Shown here piece by piece: positions 29,212-38,740 of a stretch of DNA of 64,000 bases; within the stretch, counting starts at the first letter, position 1; each line of letters opens with the position of its first letter. Below the pieces are notes generated by a model. The model was not told the origin of the DNA, made no database searches, and saw only the letters and a list, made by a program, of their open reading frames with translations. A program made the position numbers and the translations under genes. The stretch comes from Mycobacterium sp. SMC-8 (GTDB lineage: Bacteria; Actinomycetota; Actinomycetes; Mycobacteriales; Mycobacteriaceae): the NCBI RefSeq assembly GCF_025263565.1, contig NZ_CP079865.1:2170001-2234000 (forward strand). Reading direction: 5' to 3'.

Positions 29212-30113
29212 TCGAACTGACCGCGCTGAGCAAGACCTACGGCTCGACGCGGGCCGTCGACGGGCTGACGTGCACGATCGAACCCGGCGTCGTGACCGGG
29301 TTCCTCGGCCCCAACGGCGCGGGCAAGACCACCACGATGCGGATCATCCTCGGCCTCGACCACCCGACCTCGGGCACCGCCACCATCGACGGCCGCGCCT
29401 ACCGCCGGCTGCGTGACCCGCTGCGCACCGTTGGTGCGCTGCTCGACGCCCGGCAGATCCATCCGAACCGCACGGTGCGCAACCATCTGCGCTGGATCGC
29501 CGCCAGCAACGGGCTCGGCAGACGCCGTCCCGACGAGGTGCTCGAGACGGTGGGGCTGTCCTCGGTGGCCGGCTCCCGTGCCGGCACGCTCTCGCTCGGG
29601 ATGAGTCAGCGCCTGGGCATCGCCACGGCGCTGCTGGGCGATCCGCCGGTGCTGCTGTTCGACGAACCGGTCAACGGCCTCGATCCCGAGGGCATCCACT
29701 GGGTCCGCACCCTGATGCGCACGCTGGCCGCAGAAGGCCGCACTGTGCTGGTGTCCAGCCACCTGCTCTCGGAGATGGCCAACACCGCCGATCGGCTGGT
29801 GGTGATCGGCAAGGGCCGGCTGATCGCGTCGACCACGGTGTCGGAGTTCGTCGGGCGCTCCGGTGCCGCGACGGTACGCGTGCGTAGTCCGCGGCTGCCG
29901 GAGCTGCACGCCGCGCTCACCGCGGCCGGGTTCACCGTTGCGGCCGAACCAGACGCCCTGACCGTGCGGGACGCCACCACCGACGCCGTCGGTGAGGTCG
30001 CCGCGGCGCAGTCGATCGCGCTGCACGAACTGAGCGCACACCACGTCTCGCTCGAGCAGGCCTACCTGGCTTCCACCGACGACGCCACCGAGTTCCGGGC
30101 AGGGTCCCGATGA
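29208..30113 (+). CDS. ABC transporter ATP-binding protein
   Basis: A 301-residue ABC ATPase of the DrrA/CcmA-like drug-export group. Walker A is GPNGAGKTT (about 37-45), the signature is LSLGMSQRLGIA, and Walker B is LLFDEPVNGLDPEG, followed by the switch histidine in LVSSHLLSEM. The C-terminal about 75 residues form the DUF4162-type tail of exporters. The GTG overlaps the SGNH stop and the stop overlaps the permease ATG. The pair has no binding protein, so export is likely. Its place in a TPP-controlled operon suggests a link with thiamine compounds, but nothing in the sequence shows the substrate. Confidence 0.92.
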
Positions 30114-30865
30114 GGCGCGCCGCCGCCGTCCTCGACGCCGAACGGATCAAGCTGACCACGCTGCGCTCACCGCTGTGGGCGGCCCTGGCGGCCACCGCGC
30201 TGAGCGTAGGGCTCGCCGCGCTGCAGACCTCGGTCGCCTCCGGCTACGCCCGGCTGACCGTGCCCGAGGCGGCGCTCGGAGTCGCGGTGTTCGGCATTCC
30301 GGTGTTGATGATCGTCGCGGCGATGACGGTGACGGGGGAGTACCGCAGCGGGCTGATCGCGCTCACCTTCCTGGCCACGCCTGGCCGCACACTGGTGATA
30401 TGCGCCAAAGCTGTTGTCAGCGCCGTCTTCTCAGCGGCCTGGGCGGCGGTCATGGTGCTGGGCGCGGTGTCGGCCGCGCGGCTGACCGCCGATCCCGGCG
30501 TCGCGGCCGCGCTGACGGTGCCGGCCACGCTTGGCTTCGCCGCGAAAGTGGCGTTGTACGCGGCGTCGGCAGCCGTGCTCGGAGTCGGGGTCGCGGTGTT
30601 GTTCCGGCACACCGCCGGTGCGGTGACCGTGCTGCTGCTGTGGCCTCTGCTGGTGGAACCGCTGCTGGCCAACCTGCCCGGCCGCGGCTGGCAGCTCGGC
30701 CCCTACCTGCCGTTCGGCAACGCGCTGCGATTCCTCGACGTGCAGTGGCTGTACCCGGGGTTCGTCATGCGGTGGGGCCCGGCGGGCTCGCTGGTGTGCT
30801 TTGCGGTCCTGGCCGGCGCCGTGTTCGTCGCGGCGGTCATCACCGTCAACCGGCGCGACGCCTAG
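30110..30865 (+). CDS. ABC-2 type transporter permease
   Basis: A 251-residue membrane protein with about six helices (near 22-42, 60-80, 100-125, 140-162, 170-190 and 225-245). It is the membrane partner of the ABC ATPase encoded before it, with a 4-bp overlap. The layout, with a first cytoplasmic arm (LDAERIKLTTLRSPLWA) that docks on the ATPase, is that of ABC-2 exporter permeases. The next gene starts one base after the stop. Confidence 0.85.
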   Translation: MRRAAAVLDAERIKLTTLRSPLWAALAATALSVGLAALQTSVASGYARLTVPEAALGVAVFGIPVLMIVAAMTVTGEYRSGLIALTFLATPGRTLVICAKAVVSAVFSAAWAAVMVLGAVSAARLTADPGVAAALTVPATLGFAAKVALYAASAAVLGVGVAVLFRHTAGAVTVLLLWPLLVEPLLANLPGRGWQLGPYLPFGNALRFLDVQWLYPGFVMRWGPAGSLVCFAVLAGAVFVAAVITVNRRDA

Positions 30866-30866
30866 C

Positions 30867-31787
30867 ATGGCGCAGGTGACCGCACCGCAGACGCTCGAAC
30901 TCGATCTGCCGCACCTGAAGGTGACCGCGCTGGCCTGGGGTCCGCCAAACGGTCGGCTCGCCTTGTGTCTGCACGGGTTCCCCGATAGCGCGTGGGGGTG
31001 GCGAAAGCTGGCTCCGCTGCTGGCCGAACGCGGTATGCGGGTGGTCGCGCCGTTCTCGCGCGGGTACGCGCCGACCGGACCCGCGCCCGACGGCGACTAT
31101 CACATCGGTGCGCTGATGTACGACGCGCTGGCGGTGCACCGCGGGCTCGGTGCGCCCGAGGACGCGGTGCTGATCGGCCACGACTGGGGTGGGTTCACCG
31201 CAGGCGCCCTCGCGGCGTACCCGGAATCGCCATTCGCCGAGCACATTACGATCGCCGTACCGCCGATCGGTGCGGTCAGGCGCATGCGCGGTTCGCTCGG
31301 CCGGCAACTGCGGATGATGCCGCGTCAGCTGCGTAACAGCTGGTACATCCTGTTCTTCCAACTTCCGCAGCTGCCCGAACGCGTTCTGTCGCGCGTCATT
31401 CCGAGGCTGTGGCAGGACTGGGGACCCGCCGGCCATGACACCGGCTCCGAGTTGGACGACGCGCTGGCCGCGCTGCCCAGCCCGGTCCACCGCCGCGCGG
31501 CGGTGGGCTACTACCGCGCGCTGGTGCGGCCGTCGCGGCCGGGGCAGAAGTATGCCGAGTTGCACCACCACTGCTTTGCGATGCCGCGGGTGCCGGTCCT
31601 GCACGTCCATGGCGAGCAGGACGGCGCGATGCGGGCCGAGTACGTCGAACCGATCGGCGCGGCGCTGCCCCCGGGCAGCAGGGTCGTCATGATCCCCGGG
31701 GCCGGGCACTTCGTCCAGATCGAGCGACCCGAGGACACCGCGTCGGCGGTTCTGGGCTTTCTCGGTGACCGCACCGGTCCGCGCTAA
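30867..31787 (+). CDS. Alpha/beta hydrolase, epoxide-hydrolase type
   Basis: A 306-residue alpha/beta-fold enzyme. The oxyanion segment is LCLHGFPDSAWGW (about 31-43), the nucleophile elbow reads IGHDWGG with Asp in place of Ser (about 110), and the histidine is in GAGHFVQIERP. An Asp nucleophile fits epoxide hydrolases and haloalkane dehalogenases. The cap domain (about 135-210) is helical. The ATG at 30867 follows the permease stop by 1 bp. It lies 10 bp before lpqL. Confidence 0.85.
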   Translation: MAQVTAPQTLELDLPHLKVTALAWGPPNGRLALCLHGFPDSAWGWRKLAPLLAERGMRVVAPFSRGYAPTGPAPDGDYHIGALMYDALAVHRGLGAPEDAVLIGHDWGGFTAGALAAYPESPFAEHITIAVPPIGAVRRMRGSLGRQLRMMPRQLRNSWYILFFQLPQLPERVLSRVIPRLWQDWGPAGHDTGSELDDALAALPSPVHRRAAVGYYRALVRPSRPGQKYAELHHHCFAMPRVPVLHVHGEQDGAMRAEYVEPIGAALPPGSRVVMIPGAGHFVQIERPEDTASAVLGFLGDRTGPR

Positions 31788-31797
31788 CGTGGGGGTC

Positions 31798-33297
31798 GTG
31801 ATCCGGACGAGACTCGTGGCCATGGCGGCCGTCCCCGTGCTGGCCCTCGCGGGCTGCGGACGCGACGCCGCCCCGGCGCCCCAGCCGGTCCGGGACACCG
31901 GCGCGGCCACCGAGTTCGCCGACGCGCTGTCGCGCAAGATCACCGCCGACGCGCTGATGGCGCACCTTGACCGGCTGCAGGAGATCGCCGACGAACACGG
32001 CGGCAATCGCGCCCTGGGCAGACCCGGATACGACGCGAGCGTCGACTTCATCGCGAAAGCTCTGCGGGACAAAGGCTTCCAGGTTGAAACGCCGGAGTTC
32101 GAGGTGCGGATACCGTGGGCCGAGGAGCCGTCGCTGACGGTGGCGGGCAGCAAGGCCGAGGCGCGGCCGCTGCAGTTCACGATCGGCACCGGGCCCGAAG
32201 GGGTCTCCGGTCCGCTGGTCGCGGCGCGTGCCGAGGACACCCCGGGCTGCACCGCCGAGGACTACGACGGGCTGCCGGTCCGGGGCGCGGTCGTGCTCGT
32301 CGACCGCGGCGCCTGCCCGTTCGGCGGGAAACAGGCCGTGGCCGCCGAGCGCGGTGCGGTGGCGCTGATCGTCGCCAACAACGAGGGCGGTCCCGACATG
32401 GGTGCCGGCACCCTCGGCGAAACCACCGACGTCAAGATCCCGGTCATCTCAGTCAGCAAGGAGGTCGGTGAGCAGCTGCGCGCGCAGCAGGGGGCGACCA
32501 CGGTGATCAACCTGAACGCCGGGGTTCGCCAGGAGCGGACCCGCAACGTGATCGCCCAGACCACGACCGGCTCGACCGCCGACGTCGTGATGGTCGGTGC
32601 CCACCTCGACAGCGTCGAGGAGGGGCCCGGGATCAACGACAACGGTTCCGGGGTGGCCGCGGTACTGGAAACCGCGCTGCAGCTGGGCACTTCGCCGGAT
32701 GTGGCCAACGCGGTGCGGTTCGGGTTCTGGGGCGCCGAGGAGCAAGGTCTGCTGGGCTCCACCGACTATGTGGCGTCGCTGGACGACGAGGCGCTCAAGG
32801 ACATCGCGCTGTACCTCAACTTCGACATGATCGGTTCCCCGAACCCGGGTTACTTCACCCTGGACGGCAACCAGTCCACCAGGCCCGGACCGGGTGAGGG
32901 CGTGCCCCGGGTGCCCGAGGGGTCGGCCGGCATCGAGCGCACGCTGACCGCCTACCTGGACCGGGCCGGTAAACCGGGACAGGACACCTCCTTCGACGGC
33001 CGATCCGATTACGACGGCTTCACCAGAGCGGGAGTGCCTGTGGGAGGCCTGTTCTCGGGGGCCGAAGACAAGAAGTCCGCCGAACAGGCCGAGCTGTGGG
33101 GCGGTGAGGCCGACCAGCCGTTCGACCCGAACTACCACAAGGCCACCGACACGATCGGAAACATCGACAGGACCGCGTTGCAAATCCACGGCGGCGGCGT
33201 GGCCTTCGCGGTCGGGCTGTATGCCCAGGACCAGCGCGGGCGCAACGGGATTCCGGTGCGCGAGGACCGCGTCCGGCACAAGCTGACCACACCATGA
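31798..33297 (+). CDS. lpqL: Lipoprotein aminopeptidase LpqL (M28)
   Basis: A 499-residue exported lipoprotein peptidase. The lipobox LALAGC puts the lipidated cysteine near 20. A PA domain lies at about 130-240 and the M28 zinc-peptidase domain at about 240-490. Zinc and catalytic residues are visible: GAHLDSV, GINDNGSG, FWGAEEQG, FDMIGSPN and YHKATDTI. The GTG at 31798 gives the short signal peptide; a frame start at 31765 would overlap the hydrolase gene. It is the ortholog of Rv0418, here separated from thiG by four genes. Confidence 0.93.
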   Translation: MIRTRLVAMAAVPVLALAGCGRDAAPAPQPVRDTGAATEFADALSRKITADALMAHLDRLQEIADEHGGNRALGRPGYDASVDFIAKALRDKGFQVETPEFEVRIPWAEEPSLTVAGSKAEARPLQFTIGTGPEGVSGPLVAARAEDTPGCTAEDYDGLPVRGAVVLVDRGACPFGGKQAVAAERGAVALIVANNEGGPDMGAGTLGETTDVKIPVISVSKEVGEQLRAQQGATTVINLNAGVRQERTRNVIAQTTTGSTADVVMVGAHLDSVEEGPGINDNGSGVAAVLETALQLGTSPDVANAVRFGFWGAEEQGLLGSTDYVASLDDEALKDIALYLNFDMIGSPNPGYFTLDGNQSTRPGPGEGVPRVPEGSAGIERTLTAYLDRAGKPGQDTSFDGRSDYDGFTRAGVPVGGLFSGAEDKKSAEQAELWGGEADQPFDPNYHKATDTIGNIDRTALQIHGGGVAFAVGLYAQDQRGRNGIPVREDRVRHKLTTP

Positions 33298-34751
33298 CCG
33301 GCCGGTGGGCGGCCGTGGTCGTGGTGGGCGCGCTGGTCGCGGCGTGCGCGCCGGGCAGCCCGCCGCCCGCGCCGCAGCTGGGACCCGAACTCGCCGACAA
33401 GGTCACGATCGACGGGGTCTACCGGCACCTGGTCGAGTTTCAGAACATCGCCGACGCACACGACGGCAACCGGGCCGACGGCACACCCGGCTATCAGGCC
33501 AGTGTCGACTACGTCGCCCAACTCCTGCGCGACAACGGCTTCGACGTGCAGACCCCGGAGTTCGAGCGGCTGTCCGGCTCGAAGGGCGGGAGTCCCGCCC
33601 TGACGGTGGCCGGCCGCGACTTCCGAGTGGACCAGGCCTCGCTGCTGATCACCACCGTGCCCGGCGGGCTGAAGGCGCCCACGTTGCGGCCGCGCAGACC
33701 GGCCGGGTGCGCGGCCGCCGACTACGGTGACGTGTCGGTCGCCAAGGCCATCGCCGTCGTCGACGACACCGGATGCTCGGTCGTCGACAAACACCGGGTT
33801 GCGCTGCAGGAAGGCGCGGTCGGCATGCTCGTGGTCAGCCAGGCCACCCCGACGAGGCCGACCGGCTCACCGCCGACGCTGTTCACCACGGCGTACTACA
33901 CCGAGCTGACCATCCCGGTCGGGGTCATCGACCCGGCCGCGGACGCCGCGCTGCGCCGCACCGAATCGCCGGTCACCCTGGTTCTGGACAACGAGCCGGT
34001 GATGACGAAATCCCGGAATGTCGTCGCCCAGACCACAACCGGCGACACCCGCAACGTCGTCATGGTCGGTGCCCACCTCGACAGCGTCCGTTCCGGTCCT
34101 GGGATCAACGACAACGGCACCGGCGTGGCCGCCGTCCTGGAGACGGCGCTGCAACTCGGCGGCGCGCCGGACACCGCCAACGCGGTGCGTTTCGCGTTCT
34201 GGGGCGCCGAGGAAGTGTCGATGGACGGCACCAAGAAGTACCTGGCGTCACTGGGTGATGAGCAGCTTGACGACATCGCGATGTACCTGAACTTCGACAT
34301 GCTCGGCTCGCCGAATCCCGGATATTTCACCGATGACGGCGACCAGTCCGCACAGACCGGTGAGATCGTCCCGGCGCCAATGGGTTCGGCGGGTATCGAA
34401 CGCACCCTGGCCGCCAGGCTGAATACGGCGGGGGTGCGCCCGGCGGACATCCCGCTGCAGCGGATCACCGACTACGAGCCGTTCCTGGCCGCGGGCATCC
34501 CGGTCGGCGGCCTCACCACCGGCTCGTCGCAGCGCAAAACCGATGTGCAGGCCCGACTCTGGGGTGGCAAGGCCGGAGCGCCCTTCGACCCCAACTACCA
34601 CACCCGCGGCGACACCATCGACAACATCGACCGCGAGGCTCTCGCGGTGATGGCGTCGTCGGTCGCATTCGCCGTCGGCACCTACGCGCAGTCGATCGAG
34701 GGTGTCAACGGCGTGCCTACCCGTGAGCAACGGGACCGGCGGACGCCGTAG
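33294..34751 (+). CDS. M28-family lipoprotein peptidase, LpqL paralog
   Basis: A 485-residue exported lipoprotein that is a tandem copy of lpqL. The signal peptide ends in LVAACA (cysteine near 18). The metal and catalytic residues are kept: GAHLDSVR, GINDNGTG, FWGAEEVS, FDMLGSPN and YHTRGDTI. The PA domain is more changed than the peptidase domain. It starts on the ATGA overlap with lpqL. This is probably a local duplication and not LpqM, which in M. tuberculosis is a different type of peptidase as far as I recall. Its 3' end overlaps the permease gene on the other strand by 35 bp. Confidence 0.87.
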   Translation: MTGRWAAVVVVGALVAACAPGSPPPAPQLGPELADKVTIDGVYRHLVEFQNIADAHDGNRADGTPGYQASVDYVAQLLRDNGFDVQTPEFERLSGSKGGSPALTVAGRDFRVDQASLLITTVPGGLKAPTLRPRRPAGCAAADYGDVSVAKAIAVVDDTGCSVVDKHRVALQEGAVGMLVVSQATPTRPTGSPPTLFTTAYYTELTIPVGVIDPAADAALRRTESPVTLVLDNEPVMTKSRNVVAQTTTGDTRNVVMVGAHLDSVRSGPGINDNGTGVAAVLETALQLGGAPDTANAVRFAFWGAEEVSMDGTKKYLASLGDEQLDDIAMYLNFDMLGSPNPGYFTDDGDQSAQTGEIVPAPMGSAGIERTLAARLNTAGVRPADIPLQRITDYEPFLAAGIPVGGLTTGSSQRKTDVQARLWGGKAGAPFDPNYHTRGDTIDNIDREALAVMASSVAFAVGTYAQSIEGVNGVPTREQRDRRTP

Positions 34752-35994
34752 CCTCGCGCTGCCGGAATCCCAGCAGCCGCATGCCGTGGTAGATGAGCAA
34801 CGCGGCGATCGAACCCAGCGCGATCCCGGTGAACGTCAATGATCCTGCGCTCCAGGTGAAGTCGGCGATGCCGATGATCAGCGGGATGGCGGCCGTCATC
34901 TGGTTGATCGGCTTGGAGAAGTCGACCTGGTTGGTCAGCCAGATGCGCACGCCCAGGATGCCGACCAGGCCGTAGAGCACCACCGTCGCTCCACCGAGCA
35001 CCCCGGCCGGGACCGCGACGATGACCGCACCGACCTTCGGGCACAGCGACAACGCGACCGCCACCAGCGCGGCCACCCAGTACGCGGCCGTCGAGTACAC
35101 CCGCGTCGCCGCCATCACCCCGATGTTCTCCGCGTAGGTCGTCGTCGCCGACCCGCCGCCGAACCCGGCCAGCGTCGTCGCGACACCGTCGGCGGCCAGG
35201 GCGCGCCCCATCAACGGGTCGAGGTCCGTCTTGGTCATCTGGCTCACCGATTTCACGTGCCCGATGTTCTCGGCGATCAGCGCGATGACCGCGGGCAGGA
35301 ACATCGGCAGCACCGACAGCGTGAACGTCGGCGTCTGAAACTCGGGCAGACCGATCCAGGGCGCGGCCGCGATGCCTGAGGTGTCCACCTCGCCGAGCAG
35401 CAGCGCCAGCACGTATCCGGCGGCCACCGCGACGAAGATCGCGAGCCTGCCGATCATCCCGCGGAAGAATGCCAGCGCGGCGACGAGCAGCACCAATGTC
35501 ACCAACCCGAGCAGCGGACCCCGCTCGAAGTTGGTCTTCGCCGCAGGCGCCAGGTTGAACCCGATCAGCGCGACGATCGCACCGGTCACGATGGGAGGCA
35601 GCGCGATGTCGAGCCAGCGGGTACCCACCACGTGCACGACACCGCCGACCAACACGAGCAAAAGGCCCACCGCGACGATCCCGCCCAGCGCGCTGCCGGT
35701 GCCCTCCGACGCCACCGCCGCCGTCACCGGAGCGATCACCGAGAAGCTCGACCCCAGATAGCTGGGCAGCCGGTTGCCGGTGATCAGCAGGAACAGGATG
35801 GTGCCGACCCCGGAGAACAACAGGGTCGTGGCGGGTGGGAACCCGGTGAGCACCGGCACCAGGAACGTCGCACCGAACATCGCGACGACATGCTGGGCGC
35901 CGAGGCCGACCGTGCGTGGCCAGCTCAGCCGCTCGCCCGGTGCGACGACGAAATCCGGATCCGAGCGCGAATCCACCTGCTGCCACGTCTTCAT
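34717..35994 (-). CDS. Uracil/xanthine permease (NCS2 family)
   Basis: A nucleobase:cation symporter of the NCS2/UraA group with about 12-14 membrane helices in 425 residues. Family signs are LGAQHVVAMFGATFLVPVLTG near the N-terminus, then LSVLPMFLPAVIALIAENIGHVKS and GGGSATTTYAENIGVMAATRVYS, which build the substrate half-helices. Uracil is the likely substrate since EN-IGH fits UraA-type proteins. The ATG at 35994 (KTWQQVDSRSD) is used; an ATG at 36024 overlapping the upstream gene is also possible. The 3' end overlaps the M28 gene by 35 bp, tail-to-tail. Confidence 0.88.
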   Translation of the reverse strand: MKTWQQVDSRSDPDFVVAPGERLSWPRTVGLGAQHVVAMFGATFLVPVLTGFPPATTLLFSGVGTILFLLITGNRLPSYLGSSFSVIAPVTAAVASEGTGSALGGIVAVGLLLVLVGGVVHVVGTRWLDIALPPIVTGAIVALIGFNLAPAAKTNFERGPLLGLVTLVLLVAALAFFRGMIGRLAIFVAVAAGYVLALLLGEVDTSGIAAAPWIGLPEFQTPTFTLSVLPMFLPAVIALIAENIGHVKSVSQMTKTDLDPLMGRALAADGVATTLAGFGGGSATTTYAENIGVMAATRVYSTAAYWVAALVAVALSLCPKVGAVIVAVPAGVLGGATVVLYGLVGILGVRIWLTNQVDFSKPINQMTAAIPLIIGIADFTWSAGSLTFTGIALGSIAALLIYHGMRLLGFRQREATASAGPVAHG

Positions 35995-36013
35995 TGGGAA
36001 AGCCACGGTGCGA

Positions 36014-37246
36014 CTACACACCATGACGGTGCGCGCCGCCAGTCCAGTAGGCGAGCACGCCGATCAGGACCACCACCGCGCCGGCCAGCACGGACGCCGG
36101 CGGGAGCGTGAATGCCAGGGCCAGACAGCCGGCCAGGCCGACGGCAGGCACCAGGCGGTGGCCCAGGGTCCATGCCGACGCGTTGGCGATCGCGTAGTAG
36201 AGCAGCACTCCGAACGACGAGAACCCGATCGCGGCCCGCACGTCGACCAGCGCGGCGACCACCGCGACGACCAGCCCGACGGCGACCTCGGCACGGTACG
36301 GCGTGCCGTGCCGCGGATGCACGGCGGCCAGGCGCATCGGCAGGTGCCCGTCGCGCGCCATCGCCAGCACGGTGCGCGACACCCCGAGCAACAGCGCCAG
36401 CAGTGCACCTGTCGCCGCGACCGCCGCGGCGACACCGACCACCGGGGCCAGCGCCGGAAAACCGGCCGCGCGCACCGCATCCGACAAGGGCGCGGTGGCC
36501 GACGCCAGTCCCGCGACGCCGAGTGCACCGACCACGGCGACCGCCACCAACGCGTACACCGCCAGTGTGAGTGCCAGTGCGAGCGCGACCGCCCGCGGGA
36601 TCGTCCGCGCCGGGTCGCGCACCTCCTCGCCGAGGGTGGCGATGCGGGCGTAGCCGGCGAACGCGAAGAACAGCAGCCCCGCCGCTTGCAGCACGCCGTA
36701 GGCGCTGACGCCGGGACCGGGCACCAGCTCAAACCCGTGGCCGGCGCCGAACAGTACGACAACCACCACGGTCAGCACCGCCAGTACCAGCGCCACGATG
36801 ATGCGGGTGAGCGCGGCGGACCGCTGCACCCCGGCGTAGCTCAGCGCGGTCAGCGCGATCACCGATGCGGCCGCCACCGCGTGGGCGTGGGCCGGCCACA
36901 CGTACGCCCCGACCGTCAGTGCCATCGCCGCGCACGACGCGGTCTTGCCGACGATGAAGCTCCAGCCCGCGGCGTGACCCCAGAAGGGCCCCAGCCGTTC
37001 CCGGCCGTAGACGTAGGTGCCCCCCGACTGCGGGTAGCGCGCCGCCAACCGGGCCGACGACATCGCGTTGCAGACGGCGACCACGGCGGCGACAGCGAGC
37101 GCGGCGAGCAGCCCGTCGCCCGCGGCGGCCGCGGCCGGCGCCAGCGCGACGAAGATGCCTGCCCCGATCATCGACCCGAGCCCGAGAGTGACGGTGTCGA
37201 ATAATCCGAGACGCCGCCGCAATGCCGACTCATCGGGCGAGTTCAC
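36014..37246 (-). CDS. APC-family amino acid permease
   Basis: A 410-residue permease of the amino acid/polyamine superfamily with about 12 helices. The start LGLFDTVTLGLGSMIGAGIF carries the helix-1 GSxIGxGIF break, and YPQSGGTYVYGRERLGPFWG is the helix-3 region of the family. The GTG at 37246 (NSPDESALRRRLG) was chosen; an extension to 37312 would run through the palindrome and into the divergent tetR gene. Probably cotranscribed with the nucleobase permease (11-20 bp apart). It is likely controlled by the divergent double-TetR regulator through the palindrome 3 bp upstream. Confidence 0.85.
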   Translation of the reverse strand: MNSPDESALRRRLGLFDTVTLGLGSMIGAGIFVALAPAAAAAGDGLLAALAVAAVVAVCNAMSSARLAARYPQSGGTYVYGRERLGPFWGHAAGWSFIVGKTASCAAMALTVGAYVWPAHAHAVAAASVIALTALSYAGVQRSAALTRIIVALVLAVLTVVVVVLFGAGHGFELVPGPGVSAYGVLQAAGLLFFAFAGYARIATLGEEVRDPARTIPRAVALALALTLAVYALVAVAVVGALGVAGLASATAPLSDAVRAAGFPALAPVVGVAAAVAATGALLALLLGVSRTVLAMARDGHLPMRLAAVHPRHGTPYRAEVAVGLVVAVVAALVDVRAAIGFSSFGVLLYYAIANASAWTLGHRLVPAVGLAGCLALAFTLPPASVLAGAVVVLIGVLAYWTGGAHRHGV

Positions 37247-37249
37247 GGG

Positions 37250-37265
37250 CCCACGATATCGTGGG
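37250..37265. promoter_or_regulatory. Perfect 16-bp palindrome, likely TetR operator
   Basis: CCCACGATATCGTGGG is a perfect palindrome, 3 bp from the GTG of the permease gene and 3 bp from the GTG of the tetR gene. It covers the likely -10 regions of both, so a bound dimer would block both transcripts. Symmetry and place fit a TetR-type operator. Confidence 0.7.
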
Positions 37266-37268
37266 ACG

Positions 37269-38495
37269 GTGGCGAGCACCGCCGGGGAAAACGGCATCCG
37301 ACGTCGGCCCAAGGACCGTAAAGCGCAGATCGCGCGCGCGTCGGCCGAAGCATTCAGCGCGCTGGGCTACCACGGCGTGAGCATGGAGATGATCGCCTCC
37401 CGCGTCGGCATCTCCGCCGCCGCCCTGTACCGGCACTACGCCGGCAAGTACGAGTTGTTCCGCGACGCCGTACTCAACCTCGGTCAGCAGTTGGTGGACG
37501 CCACCGCGGACATCGACGGGGACGACCCGCAGGAGGTGCTCGACCGGTTGGTGTCCGCGCTGACCGACACCGCGCTGGCCAACCGCAGCTCGGGAGGCCT
37601 GTACCGCTGGGAGAACCGGTATCTGCGCGGTGAGGACCAGGCGACCCTGCTCGAACAGATGCAGACCGTGCATGGACGGATCCACCGGCCGCTGGCGGTG
37701 TTGCGGCCGGAGCTGAGCGACGGGCAGCTGTCGATCCGGTCGACGGCGGTGCTCTCGATCGTCGGCAGCATCGTCGACCATCGCGCGAAACTGCCTGCCG
37801 CGCAGGTGCACCGGCTGTTCGCGCAGATCTGCCGCGAGGTGCTGGCCGCCGAGCCGACGGGTGACCCGCCGCGCGTCCGCGTCGGGCCGGCGCCGGTGCG
37901 GCCGGCGGTTGAGGCGTCGAAATACGAAGCGCTGCTGACGGAGTCGATGCGCCTGTTCAACCGCAACGGGTACCGAGACACCACGATGGAGGAGATCGCC
38001 TCGGCTGTCGGGATACCGACTTCCGGCATCTACAAGTACTTCTCGGGCAAAAGTGACATCCTCGCCGCGATCTTCCGGCGCGCCGCCGATCGAGTGTCGG
38101 CCGAACTGACGTCGGTCGTCGCGACGGTGTCAGACCCCGAGGAGGCGCTCACCGCGGTCATCGACGGCTATGTCGAGCGGACCTTCGATCAACCCGAGTT
38201 GGAGTGCGTCTACTACAGCGAGCGCCTGAACATGTCCGCCGCCGACCAACGCATCGTGCGGGACCTGCAGCGTGCCACCGTGGAGTCCTGGGTCGAGCTC
38301 GTCGTCGCGGTGCGGCCGGAGTGGAGCGCCGCCGAGGCGCGCTTCGCCGTGCACGCCGCCATGGCCCTGGTGGTCGACCTGGGACGCCTGGTCCGCTACA
38401 CGGATTCCGAGGACGCCAGGCAGACCGTGCAGGGCCTGGTGGACGTGACGCTGCTGGGCCGCTACCGGTTACGGGCGACGTTGCCGGCCAAGTAG
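37269..38495 (+). CDS. Double TetR-family regulator
   Basis: A 408-residue protein with two complete TetR modules in one chain. Module 1 has its helix-turn-helix at about 17-62 (ALGYHGVSMEMIASRVGISAAALYRHYAGK) and module 2 at about 218-262 (FNRNGYRDTTMEEIASAVGIPTSGIYKYFSGK). Both recognition helices look intact, and each is followed by a ligand-domain-like helical part. Normal TetR proteins have one module and dimerise; this one may act as a covalent dimer or bind two sites. The GTG at 37269 lies 3 bp after the palindrome. Likely targets are itself and the divergent permease. Confidence 0.88.
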   Translation: MASTAGENGIRRRPKDRKAQIARASAEAFSALGYHGVSMEMIASRVGISAAALYRHYAGKYELFRDAVLNLGQQLVDATADIDGDDPQEVLDRLVSALTDTALANRSSGGLYRWENRYLRGEDQATLLEQMQTVHGRIHRPLAVLRPELSDGQLSIRSTAVLSIVGSIVDHRAKLPAAQVHRLFAQICREVLAAEPTGDPPRVRVGPAPVRPAVEASKYEALLTESMRLFNRNGYRDTTMEEIASAVGIPTSGIYKYFSGKSDILAAIFRRAADRVSAELTSVVATVSDPEEALTAVIDGYVERTFDQPELECVYYSERLNMSAADQRIVRDLQRATVESWVELVVAVRPEWSAAEARFAVHAAMALVVDLGRLVRYTDSEDARQTVQGLVDVTLLGRYRLRATLPAK

Positions 38496-38728
38496 AGCAG
38501 ATAGCCCACCAGCCCGAACAGGGCCAGCTTGCGCGTCTTCGGGTAGGCGAGGCCGAGACCGACGGCGGTCTCGATGCCGCCGTCGATGTACACGTGCTGC
38601 CGGGTGTCGGTCGGGAACGCGGGCTTGGTCAGACCCTCGTAGAGAGCGGGGGCGACGAAGTGCGAGACCCCGGCACCGGCGAGGAGCAGTCCGGCGATAG
38701 TGGCGACGCGTGAGTTTTCTTTGGGCAC
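38462..38728 (-). CDS. Small DoxX-like membrane protein
   Basis: An 88-residue membrane protein with helices at about 8-25, 48-62 and 66-84, resembling the DoxX/DUF4267 group. It starts with GTG at 38728, only 12 bp from the left end of the IS630-type element, so its native promoter has been displaced and any expression now depends on the IS end. Its 3' end overlaps the tetR gene by 34 bp, tail-to-tail. Function unknown. Confidence 0.65.
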   Translation of the reverse strand: MPKENSRVATIAGLLLAGAGVSHFVAPALYEGLTKPAFPTDTRQHVYIDGGIETAVGLGLAYPKTRKLALFGLVGYLLYLAGNVARNR

Positions 38729-38740
38729 AACCGGATACTA

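Noticed and set aside
33294..34751. Naming the second M28 peptidase lpqM
   Set aside because: Position would fit Rv0419, but the sequence is a copy of LpqL with M28 zinc ligands; I recall LpqM as a different peptidase type.
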